In this document: in pieces, positions 21,296 through 33,600 of the stretch
Layout of the letters: every line of letters starts with the position of its first letter
Position numbering within the stretch: the first letter of the stretch is position 1
NCBI GenBank assembly: GCA_027604005.1
Contig: JADGJT010000001.1
Location: 119,764-183,763, forward strand
Direction: 5' to 3'
Length of the DNA: 64,000 nt
From: Dinochytrium kinnereticum
Taxonomy: Eukaryota > Chytridiomycota > Chytridiomycetes > Chytridiales > Chytridiaceae
Notes under the pieces: model-generated
Told to the model about the DNA's origin: nothing
The model's database searches: none
The model's input: the letters and a program-made list of their open reading frames with translations, nothing else
Made by a program: the position numbers and the translations under genes

Positions 21296-22600
21296 ATGTT
21301 CGCCGTCCCCAACGACGACCACCTCACAAAGAAGGAGAAACGCCACAAGGTCTTCTGCGAGCGGCTGGAGGCTCTCAGCAGGGACTTTGTGGACAACAAG
21401 GAAAAGTAAGCAGCTGCCTACGCCTTCTCTACGTCCTTCCTTCTCTTCTTCTTCATCGCACTCATGCTGAACCTCCCTCCCCTTTGGACGAATCTCATTA
21501 CAGGATATACTTTGAAAAGCTGGCTCAGATCAGGCAGGAGCTCAAGGAGATTCTCGAGGGTCTGTCCCCTTCATCCTTTCCTTCCTGATCACCTCTGCAC
21601 CCCAACCGCACCAACGGTTCTGACAAACACAACCAACCTCATCTGATGATGCATCGCCTTTGGATGCCCCTTTTCCCGCCCAACCCTTGCATGGACGGTC
21701 TTTCTCATTCTACCTATGATTCTCCATCAGGCACGCATGAAGAGTACGAGGAACGGGTCGCCATCCTCGAGAGTGAGAGGCAGGCAGCGGTGCGTCAGGC
21801 CGAGCTCTATCGAGACTACCAACTGGAGTGCGCTGAAAGGCTTTTTGAGTCTGAGAGGGAGAGCTGTCTCCAAGAATTCACCGTAAGCCTTCTTCCATCC
21901 ATCTCTGCATCCAATGCGGTCTCTTTCGAAAGACGACGCTATTTTCCTTCTTTCTCTGGCCAAAAAAAACTAACCTTGATTCATTGCCTTCCTGCGTGCG
22001 TAGATGGAGAAACAGGTAAGATGAATTCTATTTGGTGGATCCGTCCGTCGAAAAGCCCTCACATTGAATGCATATTAAAAATTCCTTCCGGTCAAAGTCC
22101 TGCCCCTTACCCAACACCGACCCCCCCCCCCTTTCTTCTCTTCTTTCCCCAGTCACGAGCTGACAGGTCCAATCTCTTTCTTTTTTCTGTGTGAAATGAC
22201 AACAACTTGCGCAGGGCTTAAGAGACAAGATCTTGTCAAATTTGGACGAAAAGAAGCGAAAGCTTCGTGAAGATCGAGAGAACTTTATCATAACAAATGG
22301 TTTGCCCCATTCCATCATCCATCCTCCTCCTCCTTTTATTTTTTGGTCCTTAATCTTTCTGACGCATACACTGTTTCCTTACACCACGAACCTGCGTGAT
22401 GCTTTACCTCAGAGATTTCACTGGACGCTCAAAAAGCAATTGGAACAAGAAAGGCGACGCGAGCTCTCACCGCCAAACAACCCGACGAGAGGAAAGAGAA
22501 GCGTCGCAAGACCAACAGCTCAACTCCTGTGCTTCCCTTCCAGCTTAAAGAGTCAGAAGTATTTGAAGATCTCAACTTCTTGAGGCGATCTAGGAGATAA
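21296..22600 (+). CDS. SDS3: Sds3-like subunit of the Sin3 histone deacetylase corepressor
   Basis: Exons 21296-21405, 21504-21559, 21731-21882, 22004-22015, 22215-22299 and 22413-22600 give 200 residues. It is almost wholly charged coiled coil: FCERLEALSRDFVDNKEK, FEKLAQIRQELKEILEGTHE, AELYRDYQLECAERLF and SNLDEKKRKLREDREN. These align with the Sds3/BRMS1 pattern (dimerising helices, then EFxxxKxxLrdxLxxxLexKKrxLxxE). The C-terminus is basic and ends in FLRRSRR. A 12-base microexon encodes MEKQ. Sds3 proteins bridge Sin3 and the Rpd3-type deacetylase. BRMS1 is the closest alternative. Confidence 0.86.
22004..22015 (+). other. 12-base microexon of the SDS3-like gene
   Basis: Flanked by TAG and GTAAG. 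Inclusion keeps frame and fills the coiled coil between QEFT and GLRDKIL. Skipping would also keep frame but remove four residues. Confidence 0.82.
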
Positions 22601-23697
22601 ACCCCCTCCCCCCTCTCTCCCTCCCCCCGTCCTGGTCGTTCTCCCTTTTGATACTTCATCCCGTCTCTTCTTGCGGATATGAAATTTGGAATACCAATCC
22701 CGAAGGGTTAGTTATTATCCTCGACTGCTTCTTCTACTTGCTGTATTTGGATGGTCACCATTGCGAACACCACCCCTATGCTGTTTATTCTTCCCCCCCC
22801 TCCTCCCCGGTAATACCGATCCGGCTGTTATGGCTATACCTTTGCTTGCTGTCCTTTTTTTTCCCGCGCAGTCTTTGTTTCTTTGCTAATGATGTGTGCG
22901 TTACCTTTGTTCGACATCGTCTGAGGACCGTGCGGTTTTGTGCTTCTTTTTTCTTACTTTTTTTGCACCTGCAACTGAAACCCAATGTTTCGCTATCTAT
23001 CTTTCTTTCGTTTAACTCGGGAGCCTTCACCACCACCCGTAAGACTTCTCTCGCTAGCCTCACCAACCCCATTCCCCGCTCCTACCCCGAAATATTATTT
23101 TTCGTTCTGCACCATGACTGTCTTTTTTTTTTCTCTCCCTTCTATTTCCTCTCTTTCTCTTGCTTTCTATCTTTCTTTGTTTGCTTTTCTCTCTTATTTG
23201 TTTTTGTCGTTGCATATCCTTCTTTTTTTCCTTTCTAAAAATACCTCAGTTTTTTGTTGTTGTTGTTATTATTAATTCCTTGGTGTGGTTTGGACCCCTC
23301 CCCCCCCGCCTTTCCCCTCTTGCAAAGAAAAAGAAGAAATAAGAAAATATATAGAGCAGATATAGTGTATAATAAAAACGCGTTCACCAAAAAAAGAATA
23401 GTTTAACTAGGTTTATTTATCACGTATATCACGAAAAGGAAAACAAAGATTTGGGACTTGTCAAAGTGAGAAGGTTTTTTATAAGAGAACTTCATGAGAG
23501 ACGAAAAAATGAAGAGGAATCAATAATCGTTTTGAAAATGATCCAAAGCTTAAGGAAGAGAAGTAAAACAAAAAAAGGGGAAAGGGGGGAGAGGGGGTGA
23601 ACACAAAACAAAAGAGAGAAACAGAATAAAAAGAAAGGAAAGACAGAAATAAAGAGGAGAGAACCAATAAACCAATCAATACACCCCCTATCCCCAC
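22601..23697. other. 1.1 kb convergent intergenic stretch
   Basis: Pyrimidine-rich on + up to about 23330, then purine-rich. The longer open frames (such as 22648-23238) translate into Ser/Phe/Leu low complexity. No gene is supported; this is most likely two 3' UTRs and spacer. Confidence 0.6.
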
Positions 23698-25926
23698 CTA
23701 AAGCGTGCAAAAAGCCCGATAAGCACTCACCCCCGCCTCCCCAGCCTCAACCATCAACTCCACCTCCGCCTCCAAAAAGAACGCAAACCCCTTCCCTATC
23801 TCCACCCTCCTCCCATCAACAACCGCAACCCCCCTCCCCCCCGTAACAATAACCACGCTCGGCCCTCTCACACCGCCATGCACCTCGACCTCCCCAGCAG
23901 GGATCTCCAAGCGCACAATCGAAAACTCCTCGATGGGCGGGTCGTAGAGTTTAGAGAAACGACAGGATCGAAAAGATTCGCCTAGAAGGATCTGGGAGGA
24001 GGCTGGACCGCTTTTGTAGGTGAGCATTCGGAGGAGCGTTTCAACGTCTTTGTGTTTTGGGGTTAGGCCGGACCGGACGACGTTGTCGCTTGCTGCCATG
24101 CATTCGACGCAGTCTTTTTGTAGGGGGTTGGGGAAGGTCGAGAGAAAGAAAGGTTGTTAGAGTGATGGGGGCGTTTTGGAGCGGGAAGAAGAGGAGGTGG
24201 GGGAGGCAAGAGAAGACGGGAGGGGCGGTAAGTTCGGTATTAGAGGCGGAACGAGATGAAGGCATTGAAAACTATAAGGAACGAAAAGAGATAACCTCCT
24301 TCATCCTCCCTTTTTCCCCCTTTTTTTCCGTTCTCTCTTTTTTAAAAAAAAGAGACAACCAAGCAAACAACACTCACCTCCAGAAAGATAAGCATGCGGC
24401 TCATTCGCCGCCAAAAAGATCGCCTCACCGACCCCCAACTCAACATAATTCAAAAAAAAAGCGCAAAACACCCCAACATCATCCCTAAACTGTTCATCCA
24501 ACCTCACAACAATCTCCTCCACAGTCCCCTTCTTCAACGACTCCACACCCAGACTCCTCAACCTCCCAACGAGCTTCCGAACATGCTCTGCCACTTTGCT
24601 CTGCTCCGTCTCCATCAGACTCTTGAAGAGCGATTTCAGGTGGATTTTGTCGAGGTCTGGCGTCGGGGTCGTGGAGGTTGAGACGTGGGTTGTGAAGGCG
24701 GTCACGGTTGAGGCGTCTAGAAGGGTGCGGAGTTCGGGGTGGGTTTGGAGGTGGTGGGATATTTCCGCGAGGGGACGGAAACCGATGAAGGCTTCGAAGG
24801 GGGTTAAAGCAATTGCCTGTTTTCGAATGTTTTTTTTGTTATTTTTTGTTAAGGTGGGGATGGGCGGGAGGGAAAGGGAGGGCGGGGGAAGGGTTTTGGA
24901 GAGGAGGAAAGAAGAGAAGGTTTGTGTGGTCAGACGGTATCATTTTCGTCAATATTGAACCCCCAGAACTAATGTTTACTCCGACAAGTCGCCCAGCAGT
25001 TATCTATCTTACAATGTAGAGCTGGTGACCATAACGTACAACCCCTCCTTCACCCGCCATCTAAAATCTCCATCTAGACCCAACTTCAATCCTCTGAAAA
25101 CCATTCTCTCACTCCAAAAAGCCACCCTCCCTCAACAAAAATGGAAAACAATAACTCACCATTTCGGGCTTATGATTCCCGTCCTTATAAACCGTTGGAA
25201 ACTTTTCAAAAAGCTCTTTCGCAAGAACCTTATCCGGATGCGCCTGAATCGAGAGCGCCTAAAGAGAACAAGACAAACCCCACTATCAGTCATACGCCAC
25301 TCCAACACACATACACAAACACAAAAAAAAAAAAAAAAAAAAGAAAAAAAGAAAAAAAGAAAGTGAATCAACAAACACCTCCCAACCTCAAACAGCCAAG
25401 AAGAAACCCAAATCAACCAAAAGAAGAGAGAAAAAAAACCCCTCAAACCTTTCGTATCGACAAAATCTTAAACAAGAACGGTATGTCCCCTTCATACCGT
25501 TTCGAAATCTCTGGTGAGAGGTTCTTCTCCGTCAAGACGGACTTGAGCGTCGTCCCTGGCTTATCGTACAGCATTGATGGGCCGCTGGGATGGGTGCCCA
25601 TCCAAAGCTGGTTGTTTGTTTGTTTTTGGAATGTGTGAACAAGTGGAGTTGGTTAAAAGTCTGGGTGGGCCAGCGATCACGGTACGGTATGGGAGCTCCA
25701 AAGACAATCAACAAACGACAAAAAGATCATTTGGTCAGGGTCCGTAACTCCTTTTCCCCCCAACCCGCGCTACACTCCAAAGGTTTTGAAAGTCCCTCAC
25801 CTCAGCATAAGGCTTGCTTTCATCAACCGCAAAAACCGGATCTGAAGCAGCAAACTCTGCAACTTTGCTCCCACTTCCAAGCTTCCCCCAGTCGTAGCCT
25901 TGTGTCGTGTACTTTATCCTGTGCAT
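23698..25926 (-). CDS. PMI40: Mannose-6-phosphate isomerase, type I
   Basis: Exons 25801-25926, 25449-25607, 25160-25258, 24378-24816 and 23698-24113 give 412 residues. The start [17 protein letters not shown] is the family N-terminus. [20 protein letters not shown] (Gln and His zinc ligands), [10 protein letters not shown] (Glu ligand), [11 protein letters not shown] and the later [20 protein letters not shown] (His ligand) complete the zinc site. The C-terminal third is a degenerate cupin. The enzyme interconverts fructose-6-phosphate and mannose-6-phosphate in the cytosol, feeding GDP-mannose, N-glycans and wall mannan. The intron positions fall between conserved blocks. Confidence 0.97.
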
Positions 25927-26729
25927 TGTGGGTTGAGGTGTCGCGCGTTCTTTTTTTAGGGGGAGGGGGCTGGGTCGATTGTTGTCGTTTTTTGAGACAA
26001 TTAATTTTTTAAACAAGAGCACCTCCCATCAGGTTGAGACAATAAAAACACGCATGCATTTGCAAACGAAGGCTTTCGGTTCCCATCGCTTTCGTTAAAG
26101 CAGAAGGTCACCCCTGACACTTCTCTCCAGCAACTCCCCGCCAAAAACTAACCGGAAGTCCATGCATGTCAGTTGGCATCAGACAATGTGCGAGCTCATA
26201 TATAAACAAGAAACTAATCCACAAACAACACAACATCATCAATCATCAATAAAACATCAGAAAAAGAGGTGCAAAGTATTAGAAGATAGAACAAGGAAAA
26301 AAGAAAGAAAAAGAAAGAAAAGCGAGTGGATGGAATTGCTATTCCGGAGCGGGAAAGATCGGGAAATACAACAAAGAAGAAGCGTTGATTTCTGCGCATG
26401 ATTCAGTCAAGCCTTTTTTTGCTTCAGCGTGTCGAGAAGAATGGATATAGGCGGTTTCGTAAAAAAGGAGAGAGAGGGAACCAAAAGAGTAATGTGGACA
26501 AGGAAAAAAAAGGCCGAAAAAAGAAACAAACAAACTACAGAAGACAAACTAAAAAAAAATAAGAATGAAAACGTAATATTCAACAAAGCACATATAAAAA
26601 AACAACCGAGGAGGAAGGAAAAAAGGCACACACAAAAAAGCTAGGGGAGTAAGGACAAGTTATAATAAACACACGCGAAAAATCGACCGAGGCAAGTGCA
26701 ATAGGCTCGCCACCGCACCGAATCATCAC
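25927..26729. other. Intergenic stretch, PMI upstream / bZIP 3' side
   Basis: Holds the PMI promoter and the bZIP 3' flank. A-rich runs dominate 26290-26600. No gene found. Confidence 0.55.
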
Positions 26730-29700
26730 CTACCCAGCCAAAACCCCAACCCTCCCTTCCCCACCCAACGCCTCCACGTTAAGTCCGTTGGCAAGAGCAA
26801 CCGGACACTCCCGATGGGCAAAAAGCATGGCCTTTAAAGCCTCAATATCGGCCCTAAGCTGATCAACTTGTTCATCCAATGCGTCATTGTCGGATTGCAT
26901 GGCAGCAACGCGTTGTTGAAGGGTTTGAGCGTGTTGCTTCTTTTTCTGTCGGCATTTGTACGCGGCTAATCAGGGAAGGAAAGAGAGGTAGGGAGGATTT
27001 AGTCATTACAGATTTGAGGTTGGAACATAGAAAGGAAACAAAAGAGAAGCCTACCTTGGCGATTCCTCTCCAAAAAGTTCCTCCTCTTAATCTCTTGCTC
27101 CCTCTTCACCCTCTCCTCCTCTGTCTCCCCCTCCTTAGGCTGCAACGCCGGATCCTTAGCAGCATCATACTCAACCTCCTCGTCGTCACCAGTCGCCATT
27201 GCAATATCCTCCTTCTCCTTCTCCTTCCCTATCTTGATCCCACCACCAGCACTAGCTTTATTCCCTCGCCGTTTTGTCGCCGCACCTTTCCGTGGTGGAA
27301 TAACTGGGGAGCCAGAAACGGACGTGGTTGCAGTGGTGGTGGTTATCGTGGTTGTTAGGGATGCTCCGGACGTCGTCCGTTGACGTTGCTCAACACCTGA
27401 GGGAGAGGGGGTGAAAAACATTGATCCACCGCCTCCATTATCAACTCGTGGACGTTTGACAAGCATGGGAGGTTGACTTCCCGATACGGCTGCAGCAGCT
27501 GCTGCAGCAGCAGCAACGAGGTAGGACGCTGGAGTTCCACCTGGAGGAGGAGCAGTGGTCGTTGATGTTGCGAGAGACGACTGCGACAGGCTTCGTTTCC
27601 GACCAGCAGTAGTTGAAGCGGCGGTCACTGCAGGCGACGGGTTCGCTCCAACACTAGCATGAGCATGTAACCCAGAGGCATATCCCAAAGCCGCCAGCCC
27701 ACTCGCCCCGTTCATCTGATGATGTTGGTGAAGTTGCTGCTGCTGCACAACATCATGGTACGAAGGTAACCTTTGCTCTGTCGCTGAATACGATTGCTGC
27801 ATCTGATGGTGAGATTGATATCCTCCCCCAATTCGAGTTTGCCCATTCATATCAAACCCATACGACACATGGTTTGACCCCGCACCACTGCCCCCACCAT
27901 GGTTCGAGACAAGCATAGGCGGTCCCGGGGGCGGTGGAGGTAGCAGTGGCGGCTGCTGGTGCTGCTGCTGATTTCCATAAGGCGCCATTCCGGTACCCCT
28001 CCCCGACATCGCCAAATACGAAGGCGACGGCGTCGGCCCAAATGCAGTCCCAACTCCACTGGCAGGCGGCCCCCCATTCCCAGCACCAACCGAAGAAGTG
28101 GCGGAGGAGGCCGCTGACGTTGATGAAGCAGGCGGAGAGAGTGACGGCACCGCCTGCGGAGACGACGAAGACGACGACGCTGATGAAGACGGCATAGATA
28201 ACGCAGAGGAGACGGCAGGTCGGCTTCCACCATTCAATGACGACGCCGAGGAGGATCGCGGAGGAGTAACGGTGGAGGTCAGGTGCGCAGCGCTCATGTC
28301 CAAAGAGGATGTTGCACTACGAATGGCAGCCAGGGTCGCGCTCATTGGGGTAAGAGGTGCTGCAGGGAAGGGGGGCAACTCTGATGGTGTTCCAGGAGCA
28401 GGGCCCAGCCTTCCGTTCAATGAAAGACGACCAGACCCAGATGTGGAGGGTTGGGCGAATGGTTTTCCGGCAGCCCCAACAGGTCCTGCGAATCCATTTC
28501 GGAATTGCGTTGTGGAAGCGGGGTTAGCATAATCCGCATGAGCGGGAGCGGCGGAGGTGGACGAATTGGTGGCGGTTTTGGAAGAAGCAGCATTGGACTC
28601 TATCAACGGCGTTCCACCTGGCGATGGCACGACCGTCGACCCAAGAATAGAAGCCAACGTTGACCTCGGCGACATCAACATCATCTTTGGAAACGGGAAC
28701 CCGTCAAGCCTGTCAAATCCAGGGGTGAACCTTGGGCTATTCGTTGGAAGTGGCAAGATGGGTTTCGGCGACGAGCTAAACCCAAGTCCCGCTGAAACGC
28801 CGGTCAAAAGCCCCGACGCAGACACAGAAGAAATGGGCAGAGTGGCGTTGATGGAGGAGGAATGGTTGATGGTGTCAGTCGAGTTGGAGGTGGTGGACGA
28901 TGGTTGGAGAGATCCCCCAGGGTGGTTATTTCCTGCTGCAGGAGCAGCCGCCGGGTCATTGGTCGCACCTGGTCCAAAGGCGAAGCTTTGCTCAAAGGGG
29001 TTGGGCTCCATGTCCAGCTGGGAGATGGAGGCCAAGAGGCGATTTGGGGTCTGCTCAATCGTGGGCAAAGGCGAGGGAGACACTCCGGTGGGGAAGTCCA
29101 GAAGGCTGCTCATGGTGCTGCCTGTCGTGCCCAAAGGTTTGTCATTGGCACCCAAGGTCATTCCCCCCCCAGTGCTGCGGTCCTGCGTGCCTCCCAGGAG
29201 AGAGGGCGACGTCATGTCTCCGAGGCGGAGTGGGGGTGTTCTTCCGCTACCAGAGCTTCCGGGTCCGTCGCCGCTCATGAACGGGAGCTTACGGCCTGAA
29301 CATGGAATTCAAAAGGGCAGCATGTCAGTCACATCAAATCGTTCAGCTATTGAATGGAAGTAAAAAAGAACTGAAGCGACAGGCAGGACACGCAAACAAC
29401 GAGCCCTCCAAAGACAGAAACGCCAAAGTTAAAAAGAAGCTGAAAGCGTTTGGCTGCTGTTTTTTCCTTACCTTCCCAAATACTGGCAAAGGACGGCCTC
29501 TTCCTCGTTGCGCCAGTCCCCCCAGCAACCACCGGCAGCCTCGCCATTCCCGGCAGCCCCGGAGATGAAGGCCCCATCATTCTCCCACCCTCCGTGCCAC
29601 TTGGAAATGATGAAGATCGGCTGGGAGGCAAGGTGGATGAAGCAGGATGATCTGGTGTGGGGTAAGCAGCCGATTCTCTGCTGATGGTATTGCCACCGCT

Positions 29701-30135
29701 GGTGATGGTAGAAGTCGATGGAAAGGCAAAAGTCGCATGCGAAGGGGAAGGAGAGGGTTGGTCGGATGGATGTTGGGAGGCTGGACTTTGCTCTTGGATA
29801 TTTGAATCTGTCAATGGAAGGGATGAACATGTTGTGTCGGTGGTTGAGATGGTGCTAGGTTCATCTGAGAGCGCATGCTTCTGAGGATTAATGGCGGTGG
29901 TGGTGGTGGTGGTGGTGGTCGTGGGCGGTGTGTTGTTGTTGTTGCTTGGAGGTGGGAGGTAAGAGTCCATGGACATGGATGCCTCCCCTCTTGCCCCACC
30001 AGATGCTGATGCAGCCAAAGGCGGTGTGTAAGAAAGCCTCCTCTCGCCTGAAGGTGTCGTTGACGACGGCTGCAGCGCATCGGCAGCGACACCGTCAGCA
30101 GCGGCAGCAGCAGGCATCGTCACTACGGCCGTCAT
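26730..30135 (-). CDS. Atf1/ATF2-like bZIP transcription factor (1046 residues)
   Basis: Exons 29472-30135, 27055-29295 and 26730-26965 sum to 3141 bases. The bZIP lies at the C-terminus: ERNRQAAYKCRQKKKQHAQT (N-x7-R basic region), then a leucine zipper with heptads in QQRVAAMQSDNDALDEQV and DQLRADIEALKAMLF. Directly after it comes AHRECPV, typical of Atf1/ATF2. About 100 residues after the first intron, EPNPFEQSF matches the N-terminal motif of Aft1/Atf1 osmostress factors. The rest is Ser/Thr/Pro/Gly-rich with Ala and Gln runs. The first intron joins IWEG to RKLPFMSG in phase, so the internal ATG at 29278 is not the start. Homologues are nuclear targets of stress MAP kinases; that link is family knowledge and is not shown here. 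Confidence 0.88.
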
Positions 30136-30626
30136 CGTTGCTCGCTCGCTCCCAGGCAGTTTGCAAACGATTTCGATTTCTAAAAATAAAGAAAGATCGC
30201 AGGCAGCACACAGACAGGGATAATGATATTGGATATCCCTCAGGATATTCCGCCGCGCAGCCAATCGTCGTGCCCACAGCGTGGAAGTTCCCATGCCCAA
30301 CCACGCATGTTCCGTGGGATCTCCCTGCGCGGTCACACACACAGCTGTCCCCTCGTGACCATCTCTCTGTCACACCATCTCGCACTGCACTCCCGGGAAT
30401 ATTCGCAGGGATATTCCAGCCATAGACAGGGTTTTCTTTGTTTAATGGGCGTTTCTCTCAGCCCTCAAGCAACAAACAGCAAAAGACCAGAAGAATAATG
30501 ATAATGATAACGACCAACAAACAAGTGAGAAAACATTAGGGATAAAAAGTAGGGAAATGGAAACGCTTCCCGGCCTTAACACGACACAATAATTACGACT
30601 CCACAATCATCCCCGACTCACAACCG
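30136..30626. promoter_or_regulatory. bZIP upstream region with a cluster of GGATATTCC-like palindromes
   Basis: Four related elements occur in about 190 bases: GGATATCC at 30231, GGATATTCC at 30243, GGAATATTC at 30396 and GGATATTCC at 30409. They lie 95-285 bases upstream of the bZIP start. The cluster is suggestive of binding sites, but no factor can be named. Confidence 0.45.
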
Positions 30627-33600
30627 TTAACCATGAAACATCTTCTCCTGTAAGCATTCACCAAACAACAGAAAAGGTAAAAGAAAAAAAAATTAAGAAA
30701 GTATCAGAATATATCGCATGAAAAGAAAAGAAAAAGAAAAAAGGACCAAAGAACATCATAACTCACATGATACACCAACGCGGACTCGTTTTTATAACTC
30801 TGCTTGCATCCAGGAACTAAAGTTGAAAGAAAAATAAGAGAAAGAAAAGAAAAGAAAAGAACAAGTCAGTCACCCAACGCAAAAAAAAACAACCGTGAAT
30901 ATATATATAAAGAACCTACCAGAACATTCAAACAAAACACTTTCACCATCCCCATCCACTTTGACATCTGCCCCAACAGGTACAGGCATCGGTGATGGAA
31001 GCAAAGGCAACCCGCCACCGCTACCCGCACCCACACCCTGCCCACCACCACCCCCCGAGCCCCCCGTCCCACCACCTCCCTGAACCTGATGCACATTCCC
31101 AGCAGCCGCAGAAGCGGAAGACAGAGCAGCAACAATATCCTCCAAAGTTGCTACACGTCCGCTGGTGGTTGTCGTGGTCGTCGGGGTCGTGACCATCAAA
31201 GTCGGAGGGGTGGTGGAGGCTGAAGGTTGTTGAGTTGAGGAGGTTGAGGGGGAATTGGCGGTCACCATTCCACCCGCGAGAGCTTGGATCGTCGGTGAGG
31301 CAGAGGTATTGGGATACATGCCTTGGTGGAGTCTCATGCCGCGGTGCTGTTGTGCCGATTTACCCTTCTCAAGGTGATAAACTAAAAGGAGGAATAAATA
31401 AATAAAGGCGACCGTCCCTAACACTCAATACAAGAAGATGCAAGAAAAAACCACCTACCAAGCCCATTCTTGTTCTTGTAAGCTCTCCCACACCCAACAA
31501 AAGGACACAAAAATTTCCTCTCCTCCCTCCCCTTCTCAACTCCACTAACCCCAACCCCGCTCCCCCTTCTCCCTCTCCCTCCCCCTCGCCTACTCTCTTC
31601 CTCCTCGCCTTCCCCAGAGGAGGTCGACGAGAGGTGCCCAGCCGTCGAAGCGGTCGTCGGTGGACCGGCGGGGGGGATGCGAGCTCGTTGGCTATCGTCG
31701 TGGGGAACACTTTGTCTGGGCGGTGCGCGAACGGGTTGGTGGGCGGATGCTGTGGCGGTTGATGCGACTGAGGAAGGGATGGTTGAGGTGGGTGTGGTCA
31801 GCCGCGCCTCTCGACGTTCACGGACAGTCACGTAGTCCTTGTGGCCGTTTTCTGTGAAATTGTAAGATCGTTAATTATGGCAGTGAAAAAAAGTTTTTAA
31901 AAGAAGCAACGAGCACTTACGCAGATGATATGCTATGTGGAAGAAATATATACATCACAAAAGGCAAAAGTAAACGGTAAGCCAGAAAGTAAAGCTAAAT
32001 CCAAAAACAGGTGGGGAAAAGATAAGAAAAGAAAAAAAACACCCACCAAGGCCATTAGAATTCCTATATCTCTTCCCGCACCCATCAAAAGTACAAACAA
32101 AAGGTTTCTCATCCCTCCCAAAAGCAACCTTCACCCCCTCAATCCCTCCAACCGACACTCTGCCCAAAATAGGCACGGCCGTCCTCCCCCCCACAACCCC
32201 TACAACACTCCCACCTCGCCCCCCTCCACTACCCGCAGCAACTCCACCTCTCCTTGCATTCGCCTCATCTCCACCACTCCCCACAGCTAATGGAGTTACG
32301 GAGGCAGAGGGATGAGCAGTCAACCCGTGATTGATGAGTCCGTTCAGCTTCTTGTAAGACTTGTTACACCATGGCACGCTGCAGACGTAAGGCTTCGTCG
32401 GATTCGCTCCCGGTCGCGTCGAGGGTTCGTACTGCTGCTGATGCGGGGAGGGGATGGGCTGCGCGACTGGCGCCGCAGGTGGGGGTGCTACGTAGGAGGT
32501 TGAAGGCGGGTTGGGGGTATGATGGTGAGGAGTGGCGTGAGAGGGTGAAGGGGATGGAATAGGGAAGAAGGTTCCGAGAGATGGAAGTCTGGGAGGTTGA
32601 CCAGGCGAGGGATTCCCACCACCTCTCAGATGAGGCGACGGGTTCAATCGATGATGAGAAGGGTGATGCCCCGGCAAAGGCACAGCATTCGCTCCATGCA
32701 CAACAGACTGATACACAGCCGGTGACGCACCGCCACTCTCCCCCTCCTCCGGTCCAGCGGTGGCAGCAGCAGCAGCAACAGCAGCAACCATCTCAAGACC
32801 GCTCGGTGGGCCTCTATCAGCTCTAGCAACAGAGAGAACGCTGGATCTTCTCGACCAATTCTCTCCCTCAGTGTCATCATCCCCTTCATCCTGATCTTCA
32901 TCTTTAGCACGGCAAACAGGCATTCTCGAGGCCGCCAACGAGCTAGAACCAGAAGCTGCACGGGCTCGGCCACCACCTCGAGAGTGCGCGGTGGGTTTCG
33001 TTACCCTACCGCTCTCACCTAGCGTGGCGGAAGAAGGGGCACCGCCTCTTCCGGAGGAACCCCGTCGGCTTCTCCTACCACTGCCAGCAGCACCGCGGCC
33101 ACGTGCGGAGCTTCGTTGCGTCGCTGCAGGGGGAAGTGCCCCATCGCCATTCTCAGTGGACGTGACGGTGGTCATCCCTTCCAACACAGGGGACGGCGGT
33201 GCGCCTTTGGTCTTCCCTCTACCATGATGAGACGCCCCTCTGGTAGCCGATGCCCCCCTCCCACCACGTTTCCTCGACGATGAAGCCGCAGCACCCGCTC
33301 TGCTCGTCTTGGAAACTCCACCACCTCTCACAGAGATCTTCCCCTCATCCGCCGATAGAGCCTCACCAGGCCAAGGTCTCCGTGGCTTTCTTACCCTTTT
33401 CGTCGTCAGAGCCACGGCCGCCTCCTCCCCCTTCACCACAGTCTCGCTCTCACCCAACATCGGCTGCTCCATCTGCTCGTCGTCCTCAGAGGCACTTGAA
33501 GAGGACAAGGACGACGATCGACCAGAGGACTCTGAGGACTCTGAGGACGACAACTCATAGACCTCATCATCCACTTCATCTTCATCGCTTGCATCTCCGG

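Noticed and set aside
22648..23238. 196-residue pyrimidine-rich + strand frame
   Set aside because: Its translation is low-complexity Ser/Phe/Leu from a T-rich 3' region.
29278..29278. ATG at 29278 as the start of the bZIP protein
   Set aside because: An upstream exon splices in phase into the sequence before it and adds a coherent 220-residue N-terminus.
28557..29363. 268-residue + strand frame opposite the bZIP gene
   Set aside because: It is a shadow of the Ser/Gly/Pro-rich bZIP reading frame, with no independent motifs.
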